A model generated the notes under the pieces. The model was not told where the DNA came from. It was given only the letters and a program-made list of their open reading frames with translations, and did not search any database. Positions 10,501-22,386 of a stretch of DNA of 64,000 nucleotides are shown here, one piece after another (the first letter of the stretch is position 1; each line of letters starts with the position of its first letter). Made by a program: the position numbers and the translations under genes. This stretch comes from Hsuehochloa calcarea (taxonomy: Eukaryota; Streptophyta; Magnoliopsida; Poales; Poaceae). Location: positions 10,717,232-10,781,231 of the forward strand of contig CM070599.1 of the NCBI GenBank assembly GCA_036346395.1, in the 5' to 3' direction.

Positions 10501-12922
10501 TGTAATACTCCGAAAAATAATAATAATATTAATAATTGTGTCTTAAGGGTCGGAGCGTAATTAATTAAATAGCAACAATAAATAATTAATTAATAACGTC
10601 TTTAAGGGCTTGTGCGTAATTAAATAAAAGGAATTTGGGAAAATAGAATTTCTGAATTTTTAGAGCTATATAAATAGTTTGTGGGTTTTTAGAAAACCCT
10701 AGCCATTTATTTTTTTGCCACCCCACCGCCTCCACATTTTTCTTCACCGCCAACCAATTCGCTCTGCGCCGCTGCTCGAAGTTTTTTTCCCACCAATCCT
10801 CTGCGCCACCGACGCTGCGCCGCTGGCTGGAAGCTCGCTTCTCGCGCGCTGCGGCGCTTAGGCCGCCGCGGTCTCGCTTCTTGATCTCTTCTGCGCGCAT
10901 TGTGCGCTTTCGGCGCATGTCTTCGCTGCGTTCACGCGGCGCTTGTCGCGACCGACTTTGGCCGTCTCGAAGCCGCTGGCATTTGCTGCGTCATTGTAAT
11001 TGCTTTACACAGCTGCCGCTGGAACCGAGCCAGCTGCTGAGTGTTGCTGCACTGCGCGCTGCTGCAGCCGGCTTGGAGTGCTTGCGCCGCCGCGCTCTTG
11101 TTCCTTGTCGTTCCAAAGAATCTCGCCGCCGACCGCTGCGTGATCTCCCGCCTTGCACGCCATCGTTCTTGTTGATTTGTTCTCTTGCGGTTGCTAGTGC
11201 TATCAATCAACGATTAGTGCTGCATTAGTAGTTGATTAATTAATGTGATTTGCATACAGCAATTAGAGATTATAATTCAGTTTAATTAGAGAGGGTTCTT
11301 TAACTTGTAGACGAGATGCCGATTAATGAATCCGTTTATTAGGCTGTTCCGTTGTACGAGTTATTCGGGTATCTTAATGGCAAATTTTGGAAATGTCATC
11401 TACTAGTTAATTGTAGATAATTTTGATATCTTTCTATAGCATATTTAATCATATCAATCGGACAAGTATAATTTGAGTTATGATTTTCGGAAGACCGCTG
11501 TTTTTACGGTTGTCGCCTTTCGGCGCTGTTTTGGTAGATCGGTTATTAAAAATAGTAAACAGACTAATTAGAGTTTTTGATCTACATGAAAGCTGTAGAT
11601 AATTGTCCAATGGTTCTGTAGAATCTGAGAACGCGAATTTTGGTTGAGTAAAACAAAAGTTATGAATTTAGTAAGACTGCTGTTCCGAAGCGGACAGATC
11701 GGCTTTCTGGGCTAGAAACGGAAGGTTAGATGATTTAATTAGAAGTCTTTGTAATCTAAGAAAATGTGGATAATTTTATGAAGAATCCAGAATAGGGTGG
11801 TTTGTGGCGATCGGACTTTCGAGTCAAAAGTTACGTTCGTTTTAGTACTAAGACCGCTATGGGTAACTTTTCGGTACCGGCGGAACGTGGTATATTTGGG
11901 GACGTGTAGGAGCGAAGTATATTGATTGCTATTCTTGTTGCTGTAATTTGTATTGAAGTTGGTGTATTTAATATAGGAGAGGCGTCGTGCTTGTTGCCGT
12001 CTTCTAATCAAATCGTGCGTCGCAACTAGTAAAGGCAAGTGCATGGTAGACAGCGATCAATGATCGATCACTGTTTTCTTTATCTTCTATTACCATTATT
12101 GTTGTGCTTTTATTTGGTTTAATTGCAAACAATGAATTGGTATGTTTATATCTTTGTTGACAAGCATGATGAAAAGTTGGATATGATGTTTATGATGGAG
12201 TTGCATGTTTGCATTCATAAGCATCTTTGCATAAGAGAAGGTGATCATGATTGATCACAACTCCACGGGAGTGGAGGAGGTCCCCGATCCTTTTGGAGGA
12301 ACGGGCTTGAGAGTGAATGTTGTCGCGAGCATTCACTCACGCTATACCGGTATACGCGAAAGAAGTGCATGTGGACATATAGATTAGAGTTGCATTGATA
12401 TTTGAGAATTAATGGATGTGAATCAAATAGAAGTACCTGTGATGATAATGAAGTTATTGAATGCTGTTGATTTATTATTGTTCGTTGTTTATGGATGTGT
12501 TTCTTTGAGTCGTGGACTCACCCTTGCTCTATTGTTGTTTTTAGGTGATCTTCGAGGCTGCCGTAATTGAGAGCGAGTAGAGCACATGGACATCACATGA
12601 TCATTCGCCATGATAATTATTCATTCCATATTGGTTTACACATGGACATGTTAGAGGTTGAATAAAAGTTAGGACATCATTTGGACTAGACTATTTGCTT
12701 TATTAATTTGGATTCATTGGTTGATGCTACTTTGGATTATTTACCTGGTTATATTTCCCATTGCTTATTTTATTGTCGCTTGATCCATAATTACATGTTC
12801 GTTTGTGGTCCATTGATTTGATTATCATTGTTTCCTTGATGTAATTTTATAGTGTGTCGATAATTATTAGTTTAAAGTGTAGTGTGGTGGCATTCTAGGC
12901 TCAGTGTTGGGTGGGTGTTACA
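10501..12922 (+). repeat. Gypsy LTR, first copy (2422 bp)
   Basis: It starts TGTAATACTCC and ends TGTTACA. The first 200 bp are identical to 18001-18200, and 11170-12900 matches 18675-20415 with few differences. The GC-rich section 10713-11170 differs from 18206-18680 by many small indels. A TATA box lies at 10667-10676. The GC-rich section downstream of it is probably the transcribed leader. Open frames within it are chance. Confidence 0.9.
10667..10676 (+). promoter_or_regulatory. Gypsy LTR TATA box
   Basis: TATATAAATA is followed by a GC-rich leader. It is repeated exactly at 18167-18176 in the second LTR. Confidence 0.6.
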
Positions 12923-12940
12923 GCTTGGTATCGAGAGCGG
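12923..12940 (+). other. Gypsy primer-binding site, first copy (altered)
   Basis: CTTGGTATCGAGAGCGG follows the LTR. The second copy at 20438 has the canonical TTGGTATCAGAGCGG, so this copy differs exactly at the CAG. Confidence 0.75.
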
Positions 12941-13185
12941 GCTTTAGGTCCGTGGTGAATAGATTAACAACTTAGGCAAACTAAAATTGTTAAAATTTGT
13001 TTTAAGTATTAGTAGATCAACTAAAATTTGCTAATGGTTAACTAACCTAAAATTTGACACACTAGTGCACAGTAGGTTAGAGAGAGGTACGAATATAGTT
13101 TTACGCTTCCGTTATGTTGTTTATTGATGGATGAGTTTATTTTGAGCTTTGAACTCATTGTGTATTGTTGATTGTGGTTGATAGC

Positions 13186-14288
13186 TATGCCGAGGGGTAG
13201 AGGACGTGGTCGTGGTGGCCGCGGTCGTGGAGGTCGTGGCCGGGCGAGGTTCCGTGAGAGCCACCTCCTGTGTGATGAGTCGAGCCGAGGGGTTCTTTGC
13301 TGACCCGCCTCGGTTGGGGCCCAAGATGAGACCCCGCTTTGCCGAGAGTTGGTGGGGAGAGATCCGTGCTCTTCGTCAACAGGCGCCGGTAGCCCCTGTT
13401 GCTGCGGCATCTGTTGTTGCTCCTGTCGCACATCCACCGGTTCCTGAGGCGCGGATGACACTTCGAGAGTGGATGGGGTTGTGGTTGGATCCGCTTGTGG
13501 CCGGGCACACCGTCCGAGCAAATGGACTGGTTGCGCTATATGGAGAGGCGCTTGGAGCTTTGGAGATGTCTTCACCTCGGAGGGTCCGTTTGTAGCCTTT
13601 CATTTGAAAGGGCAAGCGGATATTTGGTGGAGGGCGTGTTGTCTCGAGGACCGCCACTCAAGGGCCACCACTTGGGAGGACTTTGTTGATCAGTTCAAGG
13701 GAAGTTCTACCCTATTCTTTTGTTGAGAAGATGGAGGTTGCCTTGACGACCTTTGCTCGGGGAAGAGGTCTATTCTTGAGTATGAGGCCGAGTTCAACAA
13801 CTTAGTTCGCTTCGTCCCTTCAAGAGCTTAACGATGATCTTCGTAAAGCCAAGAGGTTCCGTCGGGGTCTCACCTCGAGTACGGCATGTGTTGGGAGCTA
13901 CTCCACCCGTGACTACTGCTCTGTTGTGGAGCAAGCTAGGGGCATGGAGTTGGAGATGCACTCACAAAGGGGCAACAAGCCTCGGTGGATCGGTAGTTTC
14001 GGTGGTGACCGTAAGAGGAGCTCTAGTGAGGGAAGTGGGTCTGCTCAACACCGCTTTCAAGAAATTCAAGGAGGACCGCAGATCTTTCAGTCAAGCGATC
14101 GAGGCCGTTTTCTTCTTGGCGCCTCGTCCTTTTGCAGTACTCGGCTCTTCGTCTGTCCCGGGCGGGGCATGCTTTGTTTTAAGTGCGGTGATGGACACGC
14201 GGCCGCTGAGTGCACTTGGACGGGTGATTGCCGTCGGTGTGGCCGACAGGTCACAAGGAGCGTGTGTCGCCGAACCCGCTTAGCGTGA
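13186..14288 (+). pseudogene. gag: Gypsy gag, first copy, frameshifted
   Basis: The start ATG at 13186 opens an Arg/Gly-rich N-terminus (MPRGRGRGRGGRGRG). The capsid-like core can be followed only by changing frames, for example RLELW near 13540 and an LTTFARG-like piece near 13745. A zinc-knuckle remnant, CFKCGDGHAAAEC, lies near 14172-14210, one residue short of the normal CX2CX4HX4C spacing. At least six small indels break the frame. Comparison with the parallel copy at 20695 shows that the two copies are broken at different places. Confidence 0.85.
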
Positions 14289-15195
14289 TCAAGTGGGAGC
14301 CCGTGCCATCTTCTTCTTCTTGATGGGTCCCGCCGAGGATCTTTCGGATGATGATCGCACCTCCGCCGATGCCATTTCCTTGACTTGGGTGCCTCAAGCA
14401 GGTACTCATCGGCACCGCCACCTTCGGCACCGCTTCAGTTGCACGACCGCTTTACCGCACCGCCACAAGAGATGGTTGGGGCTCGCCGCCGCCGTCGTCT
14501 TCTTTCGCCATGGCGCCACCTGGAGTGTACGCCATGCCTACTGCAGAGTCCGCAGGTCGTCCTGACGTGGTGACAGGTACTTTGCTTGTGGATTCGTTTG
14601 ATGCTTTAGTCCTTTTTGATTCGGGGGCTACCTTTTCGTTTGTTTCGACGGCGTTTGCTAGGAGAGCGAACTTGAGTATGCAGTGGATTTCTCAGTCAGT
14701 GTTGGTTAGTTCTCCTGGGGGTATTATTGCTAGTTCTACTGTTTGTCCTGGGTGTTCTATTATTATTGATGGAGAGAAGTTCACGGCGAATTTGATAGTT
14801 ATTCAAATGGAGCCGTTCGACGTTATCTTGGGTATGGATTGGTTGCACTCTTATCGAGCCGTGATATCTCGTTTACGAGAACGGTCTCATGCGGCACTCG
14901 TGCGGGAGACTTTGACTTTTCAGGGGAGTGCGCCTCCGCGCTCTCTTTCGATGTTGGCTGGACTGCTTCGTAGGTCGCGCGAAAATCGGACTTCTTTTAG
15001 CTCTTGCTGAGAAACCGAGTGTGGCTTCGCAGATTGAGGAGATTCCGGTGGTTAGTGATTACCCAGATGTGTTCCCAGGTGATCTTCCGGGTTTGCCACC
15101 TGCGCGAGACGTGGAGTTTCGTGATTGATCTTGTTCCGGTACTCGCCCCATCTCGATGTCTCCATATCGACTAGCACGTCCGCTTTCGTGACGAG
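14289..15195 (+). pseudogene. pol: Gypsy protease region
   Basis: Within the open stretch 14510-15010 the aspartic protease site reads LFDSGATFSFVS (about 14608-14645), followed by the flap/C-terminal motif FDVILGMDWLHSYRAVI (about 14818-14868). These are standard for Ty3/gypsy protease, which matures the gag-pol polyprotein. A further indel near 14990 and stop codons near 15125 separate this part from reverse transcriptase. Confidence 0.85.
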
Positions 15196-16652
15196 TTGAA
15201 GAAGCAATTGGATGATTTGTTGGCTAAAGGTTTGATCAGCGTAGTGTATCGCCATGGGGAGCTCTGCTTACATTCACGAGAGAAGAAGGATGGGAGTTGG
15301 CGTATGTGTATTGATTACCGCGCGCTTAATGCAGTCACAATCAAGAACAAATATCCATTGCCCCGCATTGAGGACTTGTTTGATCGGTTGAATGGAGCTC
15401 AAGTATTCTCCAAGATCGATCTCCAGTCAGGGTATAATCAAATCCGTGTGCGTGAGCAGGATGTAGAGAAGACTGCTTTCTCCACCAGGTATGGGCATTA
15501 TGAGTATAAAGTTATGTCTTTTGGATTGACTAATGCACCTGCCATTTTTATGGAGACCATGAACAACATGTTGCACGAGTATCTAGATGATTTCGTGGTG
15601 GTGTTTATTGATGACATTCTTGTCTATTCCAAGACCAATGAGGATCATGAGCGTCATTTGAGGCTGGTTTTAGATACTTTGAGAGAGCACAAGTTCTATG
15701 ATAAGTTAAAGAAGTGTGAGTTCTGGATTTCAGAAGTGGGTTTTCTGGGTCATGTGATTAACCCTCAGGGCATTGCTGTTGATCCTAGTAAGGTCTCCAC
15801 AGTGGTGGATTGGAAGAGGCCGACTAATGTGAAGGAGGTGAGGAGTTTCCTGGGTTTGGCTGGTTATTATCGGCGTTTTGTGCAGGATTTCTCTATCATC
15901 GCCAAACCGATGTCTCAACTTACTCGTAAAGGTGTGAGATTCCAGTGGGTGATGAGTGTGGCGCTAGCTTGCATTTTGAAGGACAGGTTGGTGACCTCTC
16001 CTATTCTCACTCTTCCCGAGCCGGGGAAGCGATTCACAGTCTTTTCAGATGCGTCTCGAGTGGGTCTTGGCTGTGTTCTCATGCAAGACGGTAAGGTGAT
16101 TGCTTATGCGTCGAGGCAGTTAAAGAAGCACGAGCAGAATTATCCCACTCATGATTTGGAGTTGGTGCGGTTGTTTTTGCTCTCAAGATTTGGAGGCATT
16201 ATCTATACGGCGAGCCTTGTGATATTTTCACAGATCACAAGAGTCTCAAGTATATCTTCACTCAGAAGGATCTGAATTTGAGGCAAAGGAGGTGGTTGGA
16301 GTTGATCAAGGATTATGATCTTACTATCCAGTATCATCCAGGCAAGGCCAATGTTGTTGCAGATGCTCTTAGTCGCAAGGCGACTCCCGCTACTCTAGAT
16401 TGCCTTATTGCTGATTTTGATCGCATGGGAATATCTTATTGTTATGCGGGCACGACACATGTTGAGACACAGTTGATTCTTGAGTTAGCTATTCCAGACC
16501 GTGTGCGGGAAGCACAACAGAGTGACCGGTTATTACAGGAGGTTAGGAAGCGTCTGGATGAAGGTAAAGAGAGTGATTTTAGTATGGATGATTCTGGTAC
16601 TTTGAGGTTTAAAGGCGCTTTGCGTGCCACAAAAGGCGGAGGTCAAAGATGA
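15196..16652 (+). pseudogene. pol: Gypsy reverse transcriptase and RNase H
   Basis: The longest coherent frame in the element, 15196-16275 (359 codons), contains the RT fingers and palm: WRMCIDYRALN (about 15298), SKIDLQSGYNQIRV (about 15410-15450), MSFGLTNAPA and the catalytic VFIDDILVYS (about 15601-15630). RNase H follows with FTVFSDASRVGLGCVLMQ (about 16030-16085). A frameshift near 16180-16270 precedes the end of RNase H and the YHPGKANVVADALSRK motif (about 16332-16380). RT residues look intact, but the protein would be truncated upstream and downstream. Confidence 0.9.
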
Positions 16653-17400
16653 TATATTGAGGAGGCACATCGCACTCAGTACACTATTCATCTGGTGAGA
16701 CTAAGATGTATCGAGATCTGAAATGTAATTTTGGTGGAAAAGAATGAAGGTGGACATTGCTAACTATGTGGCTTCTTGTGGTGTTTGTCGACAAGTGAAA
16801 GCCGAGCACAAGCGCCCTGCAGGTTATTGCAGCCTTTGGAGGTACCCAGTGGCCTTGGGATGATATCTCTATGGACTTTGTGGTGGCGTTACCTCGTTAC
16901 GCGCGAGGAAGGATGCGGTTTGGGTAGTTGTGGATCGATTCATGAAGTCTGCGCACTTCATTCCTATTCGCACAACAAATTCGTGAGTGATCTAGCTCCT
17001 ATTTATGTGCGTGAGATAGTAAGGCGCATGGTGTGCCAAAGACCATCGTTTCGACAGAGACGCCAAGTTTGTCTCAAGTTCGGGAGAGTCTGCAGAGTGC
17101 ATTGGGCACACAGCTCGCCTTAGTACTCTGCGTTTCACCCATTGACAGATGGGCGGTCAGAGCGTACTATTGGACTTTGGAGGACATGTTGCGATCTTGT
17201 GTTCTATCTTGGAAGGGTAGTTGGGAGGACCAGTTGCCACTTGCAGAGTTTGCTTATAATAATAGTTACCATTCCAGTATTAGAGCCGCGCCATTTGAGG
17301 TTCTCTATGGGCGGAAGTGTAGATCGCCACTTTGTTGGGATGCGATTGGAGAGAAGGCGCTTTGGGTCCGGGTGGATTCAAGACCGTTGAGCGTGTGGCC
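16653..17400 (+). pseudogene. pol: Gypsy integrase, heavily frameshifted
   Basis: The zinc-binding end is visible as NYVASCGVCRQVK (about 16760-16800). Core motifs ISMDFV (about 16863) and a VVDRFMKSAHFIPI-like stretch (about 16922-16970) are in shifted frames. An RDAKF-like second catalytic region lies near 17055, and the TDGRSERT motif with the third catalytic residue near 17145. The downstream LPLAEFAYNNSYHSSIR segment (about 17235-17285) is the usual link to the chromodomain. Five or more indels make it non-functional as written. Confidence 0.85.
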
Positions 17401-17925
17401 ATGGTGAGGCGTAATCCGTTAGCGGCTCAGAGTAGACAGAAAAGTTATGCTGATTTGAGGAGGCGTGACTTGGAGTTTGCGGTGGGTGACCAGGTGCTCT
17501 TGAGAGTGTCTCCCACTAAAGGTATTGTTCGGTTTGGTATCAAAGGAAAGCTTAGCCCGAGGTACGTTGGACCGTTCTCGATTATTGCCAGAATTGGGAA
17601 GTTAGCTTACCGCCTGGACCTTCCTGAGTCCATGCGTGGAGTTCATAATGTGTTTCATGTCTCGATGCTGAGAAAGTTTTTGAGAGATCCAGAGCATAAG
17701 ATTTCTTTGGAACCGCTGACTATCGAGCAAGACCTCACAGTTGAGTCGCGTCCGGCGCGCATTTTAGAGAGGTCGGAGCGAGTGCTGAGGCACAAGACGT
17801 TGGTATACGTCAAGGTCTTTGTGGGCCGCATCGATCCGAGAGAGGCGACTTGGGAGTTGGAGTCTCGCATGCGCGAGCAATACCCGGAGTTGTTCACGTC
17901 GGGTACGTGTTGTTTTATTGTTTAA
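17332..17925 (+). pseudogene. pol: Gypsy integrase C-terminus with chromodomain
   Basis: This open stretch has the GPFSIIARIGKLAYRLDLP and VHNVFHVSMLRKF motifs, then a chromodomain-like segment (ILERSERVLRHKTLVYVKV then EATWELESRMREQYPELF) before the stop at 17922. In the Tekay/Del chromoviruses this tail is thought to steer integration to marked chromatin. The aromatic cage residues cannot be judged reliably from the sequence alone. It is separated from the integrase core by frameshifts. Confidence 0.87.
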
Positions 17926-17986
17926 TTTCAGCAGTGTGGTGTTTATTTGAGTAGAACGGCGAGTAGAATTCGGGGTCGAATTCCGT

Positions 17987-18000
17987 TAAGGGGGGTAGAA
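17987..18000 (+). other. Gypsy polypurine tract
   Basis: AAGGGGGGTAGAA lies immediately before the LTR start at 18001, as expected for the plus-strand primer. Confidence 0.85.
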
Positions 18001-20437
18001 TGTAATACTCCGAAAAATAATAATAATATTAATAATTGTGTCTTAAGGGTCGGAGCGTAATTAATTAAATAGCAACAATAAATAATTAATTAATAACGTC
18101 TTTAAGGGCTTGTGCGTAATTAAATAAAAGGAATTTGGGAAAATAGAATTTCTGAATTTTTAGAGCTATATAAATAGTTTGTGGGTTTTTAGAAAACCCT
18201 AGCCATTTATTTTTTCCACCCCAGCCGCCTCCACATTTTTCTTCAGCCGCCGCCAACCAATTCGTTCCTGCGCTGCTGCTGCGTCTGAGTTTTTTCCACC
18301 TAATCCCTCCTTGGCTACCGACGTCTTATTGCCATATTTGAAGCTCGCTCTGCTGTGGCCGCTTGGCGCCGCTGATTCGGCTGCGCGATCTGTTCTTCTT
18401 TGCGCTCTGGCGCATGTCTTCTTTGCTGCGTTTTACCTTTCTTTGTCAGGCGTTTGTTGCGACCGTCCGTTTGTCGCCCGAAGCCGCTTGGCTTGTTGTC
18501 TTATTCTTGAATTGCTTTACACACCGTTGGCCGGAACCGAGCCACCGGCGAGTGTTCTTTGCCTTCGCGGCCGCTGCCGGCTTGGAGAGTGCTTCTGCTG
18601 CTGCTCTTTGTTCCTTCTTTGTTCGGTAGAATCTGCTGCCGATCTGCTGCGTGATCTCCTGCTGCTGCACGTCATCAGGTTCTTGTTGATTTGTTCTCTT
18701 GCGGTTGCTAGTGCTATCAATCAACGATTAGTGCTGCATTAGTAGTTGATTAATTAATGTGATTTGCATACAGCAATTAGAGATTATAATTCAGTTTAAT
18801 TAGAGAGGGTTCTTTAACTTGTAGACGAGATGCCGATTAATGAATCCGTTTATTAGGCTGTTCCGTTGTACGAGTTATTCGGGTATCTTAATGGCAAATT
18901 TTGGAAATATCATCTACTAGTTAATTGTAGATAATTTTGATATCTTTCTATAGCATATTTAATCATATCAATCGGACAAGTATAATTTGAGTTATTATTT
19001 TCGGAAGACCGCTGTTTTTACGGTTGTCGCCTTTCGGCGCTGTTTTGGTAGATCGGTTATTAAAAATAGTAAACAGACTAATTAGAGTTTTTGATCTACA
19101 TGAAAGCTGTAGATAATTGTCCAATGGTTCTGTAGAATCTGAGAACGCGAATTTTGGTTGAGTAAAACAAAAGTTATGAATTTAGTAAGACTGCTGTTCC
19201 GAAGCGGACAGATCGGCTTTCTGGGCTAGAAACGGAAGGTTAGATGATTTAATTAGAAGTCTTTGTAATCTAAGAAAATGTGGATAATTTTATGAAGAAT
19301 CCAGAATAGGGTGGTTTGTGGCGATCGGACTTTCGAGTCAAAAGTTACGTTCGTTTTAGTACTAAGACCGCTATGGGTAACTTTTCGGTACCGGCGGAAC
19401 GTGGTATATTTGGGGACGTGTAGGAGCGAAGTATATTGATTGCTATTCTTGTTGCTGTAATTTGTATTGAAGTTGGTGTATTTAATATAGGAGAGGCGTC
19501 GTGCTTGTTGCCGTCTTCTAATCAAATCGCAAGGTCGCAACTAGTAAAGGCAAGTGCATGGTAGACAGCGATCAATGATCGATCACTGTTTTCTTTATCT
19601 TCTATTACCATTATTGTTGTGCTTTTATTTGGTTTAATTGCAAACAATGAATTGGTATGTTTATATCTTTGTTGACAAGCATGATGAAAAGTTGGATATG
19701 ATGTTTATGATGGAGTTGCATGTTTGCATTCATAAGCATCTTTGCATAAGAGAAGGTGATCATGATTGATCACAACTCCACGGGAGTGGAGGAGGTCCCC
19801 GATCCTTTTGGAGGAACGGGCTTGAGAGTGAATGTTGTCGCGAGCATTCACTCACGCTATCAGATATCTGTGAAAGAAGTGCATGTGGACATATAGATTA
19901 GAGTTGCATTGATATTTGAGAATTAATGGATGTGAATCAAATAGAAGTACCTGTGATGATAATGAAGTTATTGAATGTTGTTGATTTATTATTGTTCGTT
20001 GTTTATGGATGTGTTTGCTGAGTCGTGGACTCACCCTTGCTCTATTGTTGTTTTTAGGTGATCTTCGAGGCTGCCGTAATTGAGAGCGAGTAGAGCACAT
20101 GGACATCACATGATCATTCGCCATGATAATTATTCATTCCATATTGGTTTACACATGGACATGTTAGAGGTTGAATAAAAGTTAGGACATCATTTGGACT
20201 AGACTATTTGCTTTATTAATTTGGATTCATTGGTTGATGCTACTTTGGATTATTTACCTGGTTATATTTCCCATTGCTTATTTTATTGTCGCTTGATCCA
20301 TAATTACATGTTCGTTTGTGGTCCATTGATTTGATTATCATTGTTTCCTTGATGTAATTTTATAGTGTGTCGATAATTATTAGTTTAAAGTGTAGTGTGG
20401 TGGCATTCTAGGCTCAGTGTTGGGCTGGGGTGTTACA
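18001..20437 (+). repeat. Gypsy LTR, second copy (2437 bp)
   Basis: It starts TGTAATACTCC and ends GGTGTTACA. It acts as 3' LTR of the first internal region and is also followed by its own primer-binding site. Near-identity to 10501-12922 outside the GC-rich part suggests little time since duplication. Confidence 0.9.
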
Positions 20438-20455
20438 GTTGGTATCAGAGCGGGC
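20438..20455 (+). other. Gypsy primer-binding site, second copy
   Basis: GTTGGTATCAGAGCGGGC is a canonical iMet tRNA-complementary site directly after the LTR. Its presence here is abnormal for a 3' LTR and marks the tandem structure. Confidence 0.85.
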
Positions 20456-20694
20456 TTTAGGTCCGTGGTGAATAGATTAACAACTTAGGCAAACTAAAAT
20501 TGTTAAAATTTGTTTTAAGTATTAGTAGATCAACTAAAATTTGCTAATGGTTAACTAACCTAAAATTTGACACACTAGTGCATGATGAGGTTAGAGAGTA
20601 CGAATATAGTTTTACGCCGTTATGTTGTTTATTGATGGATGAGTTTATTTTGAGCTTTGAACTCATTGTGTATTGTTGATTGTGGTTGATAGCT

Positions 20695-22344
20695 ATGCCG
20701 AGGGGTAGAGGGCGTGGTCGTGGTGGCCGCGGTCGTGGAGGTCGTGGCTTGCGGGCGAGGTTCCGTGAGAGCCACCTCCCGTGAGTGAGATGAGTCGATG
20801 GTGAGGGGTTCTTTGTTGACCCGCCTCGGTTGGGGCCCAAGATGAGACCCCGCTTTCTTTGAGAGAGTTGGTGGGAGAGATCCGTGCTCTTCGTCAACAG
20901 CGCCGGTAGCCCTGTTCTTTGCGGCATCTGTTGTTGCTCTGTCGCACATCCACCGGTTCTGGAGGCGGATGACACTTCGAGTGGATGGGGTTGTGGTTGG
21001 ATCCGTTTGTGGTGGGCACACCGTCGAGCAATGGACTGGTTGCGCTATATGGAGAGGCGTTTGGAGCTTTGGAGATGTCTTCACCTCGGAGGGTCCGTTT
21101 TGTAGCCTTTCAATTTGAAAGGGCAGCGGATATTTGGTGGGAGGGCGTGTTGTCTTCGAGGACCGCCACTCAAGGGCGATCACTTGGGAGGACTTTGTTG
21201 ATCAGTTCAAGGGAAGTTCTACCCTATTCTTTTGTTGAGAAGATGGAGGTTGCCTTGACGACCTTTGCTCGGGGAAGAGGTCTATTCTTGAGTATGAGGT
21301 GAGTTCAACAACTTAGTTAAGCCGTCCCTTGATGTTAACGATGATCTTGTAAAGCCAAGAGGTTCGCTGGGTCTCAATTCGAGTACCGGCATGTGTTGGG
21401 AGCTACTCCACTCGTGACTACTGACTCTGTTGTGGAGCAAGCTAGGGGCATGGAGTTGGAGATGCGACTCACAAAGGCGCAAGCCTCGGTGGGTAGTAGT
21501 TTCGGTGGTGACGGAAGAGGAGCTCTAGTGAGGGAAGTGGAGTGCATTCGACGACTGCTTTCAAGAAATTCAAGGAGGACCGCGATCTTTCGAGTCTAAG
21601 CGATCGAGGCCGTTCTCTTCTTGGCGCCTCGTCCTTTGCAGTACTCGGCTCTTCGTCTGTCCCGGGCGGGGCATGCTTTGTTTTAAGTGCGGTGATGGAC
21701 ACGCACCGCTGCTGAGTGCACTTGGACGGGTGATTGCCGTCGGTGTGGCGGCAGGTCACAAGGAGCGGTGTGTCGCGAACCCGCTAAGCGTGATCAAGTG
21801 GGAGCCCGTGCCATCTTCTTCTTCTTGATGGGTCTGCTCGAGATCTTTCGGATGATGATCGCACCTCCGGCGATGCCATTTCCTTCACTTAGGTGCCTCG
21901 GTAGGTACTCTCGGGCACCGCCACCTTCGGCACCGCTTCAGGTTGCACGACCGGCTTTACCTGCACCGCCACAGCAGATGGTTGGGGCTCTCGCCGCCCC
22001 GCCGTCGTCTTCTTTCGCCATGGCGCCACCTAGAGTGTACGCCATGCCTCTCGCAGAGTCCGCGGTCGTCTGGCGTGGTGACGGTACTTTGCTTGTGGAT
22101 TCGTTTGATGCTTTAGTCCTTTTGATTCGGGCTACCTTTCGTTTGTTTCGACGGCGTTTGCTAGGAGAGCGAACTTGAGTATCTGATGGATTTCTCGATC
22201 GGTGTTGGTTAGTTCTCACAGGGGTATTATTGCTAGTTCTACTGTTTGTCCTCGGTGTTCTATTATTATTGATGGAGAGAAGTTCACGGCGAATTTGATA
22301 GTTATTCAAATGGAGCCGTTCGACGTTATCTTGGGTATGGATTG
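20695..22344 (+). pseudogene. gag: Gypsy gag-protease, second truncated copy
   Basis: This parallels 13186-14850 from the same MPRGRGRG start to the protease LGMDW motif, where it stops at the 42-bp duplication. The protease active-site segment near 22110-22130 has lost its frame. Small indels differ from those in the first copy: each copy is intact at some places where the other is broken. No reverse transcriptase, integrase or 3' LTR follows. Confidence 0.87.
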
Positions 22345-22386
22345 GGTGTTCTATTATTATTGATGGAGAGAAGTTCACGGCGAATT
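22254..22386 (+). repeat. 42-bp direct duplication at the gypsy/copia junction
   Basis: The segment starting GGTGTTCTATTATTATTG at 22254-22295 recurs exactly at 22345-22386, and copia sequence begins at the next base. This is a template-switch or repair signature, or an assembly join. Confidence 0.85.

Larger units (their letters stand above)
10501..22386 (+). mobile_element. Tekay-like Ty3/gypsy chromovirus in LTR-INT-LTR-partial INT arrangement
   Basis: LTRs at 10501-12922 and 18001-20437 (2.4 kb, TGTAATACTCC to GTGTTACA) flank a gag-pol region. Its order is protease, reverse transcriptase, RNase H, integrase and chromodomain, which identifies a Ty3/gypsy chromovirus of the Tekay/Del type. 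After the second LTR comes another primer-binding site and a second gag to protease region that stops inside protease at about 22344. A 42-bp duplicated segment then abuts copia sequence. A normal insertion would end at 20437 with a 5-bp target duplication; none is present. LTR-LTR recombination producing a tandem element followed by deletion, or a misassembly, would explain this. Confidence 0.85.
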
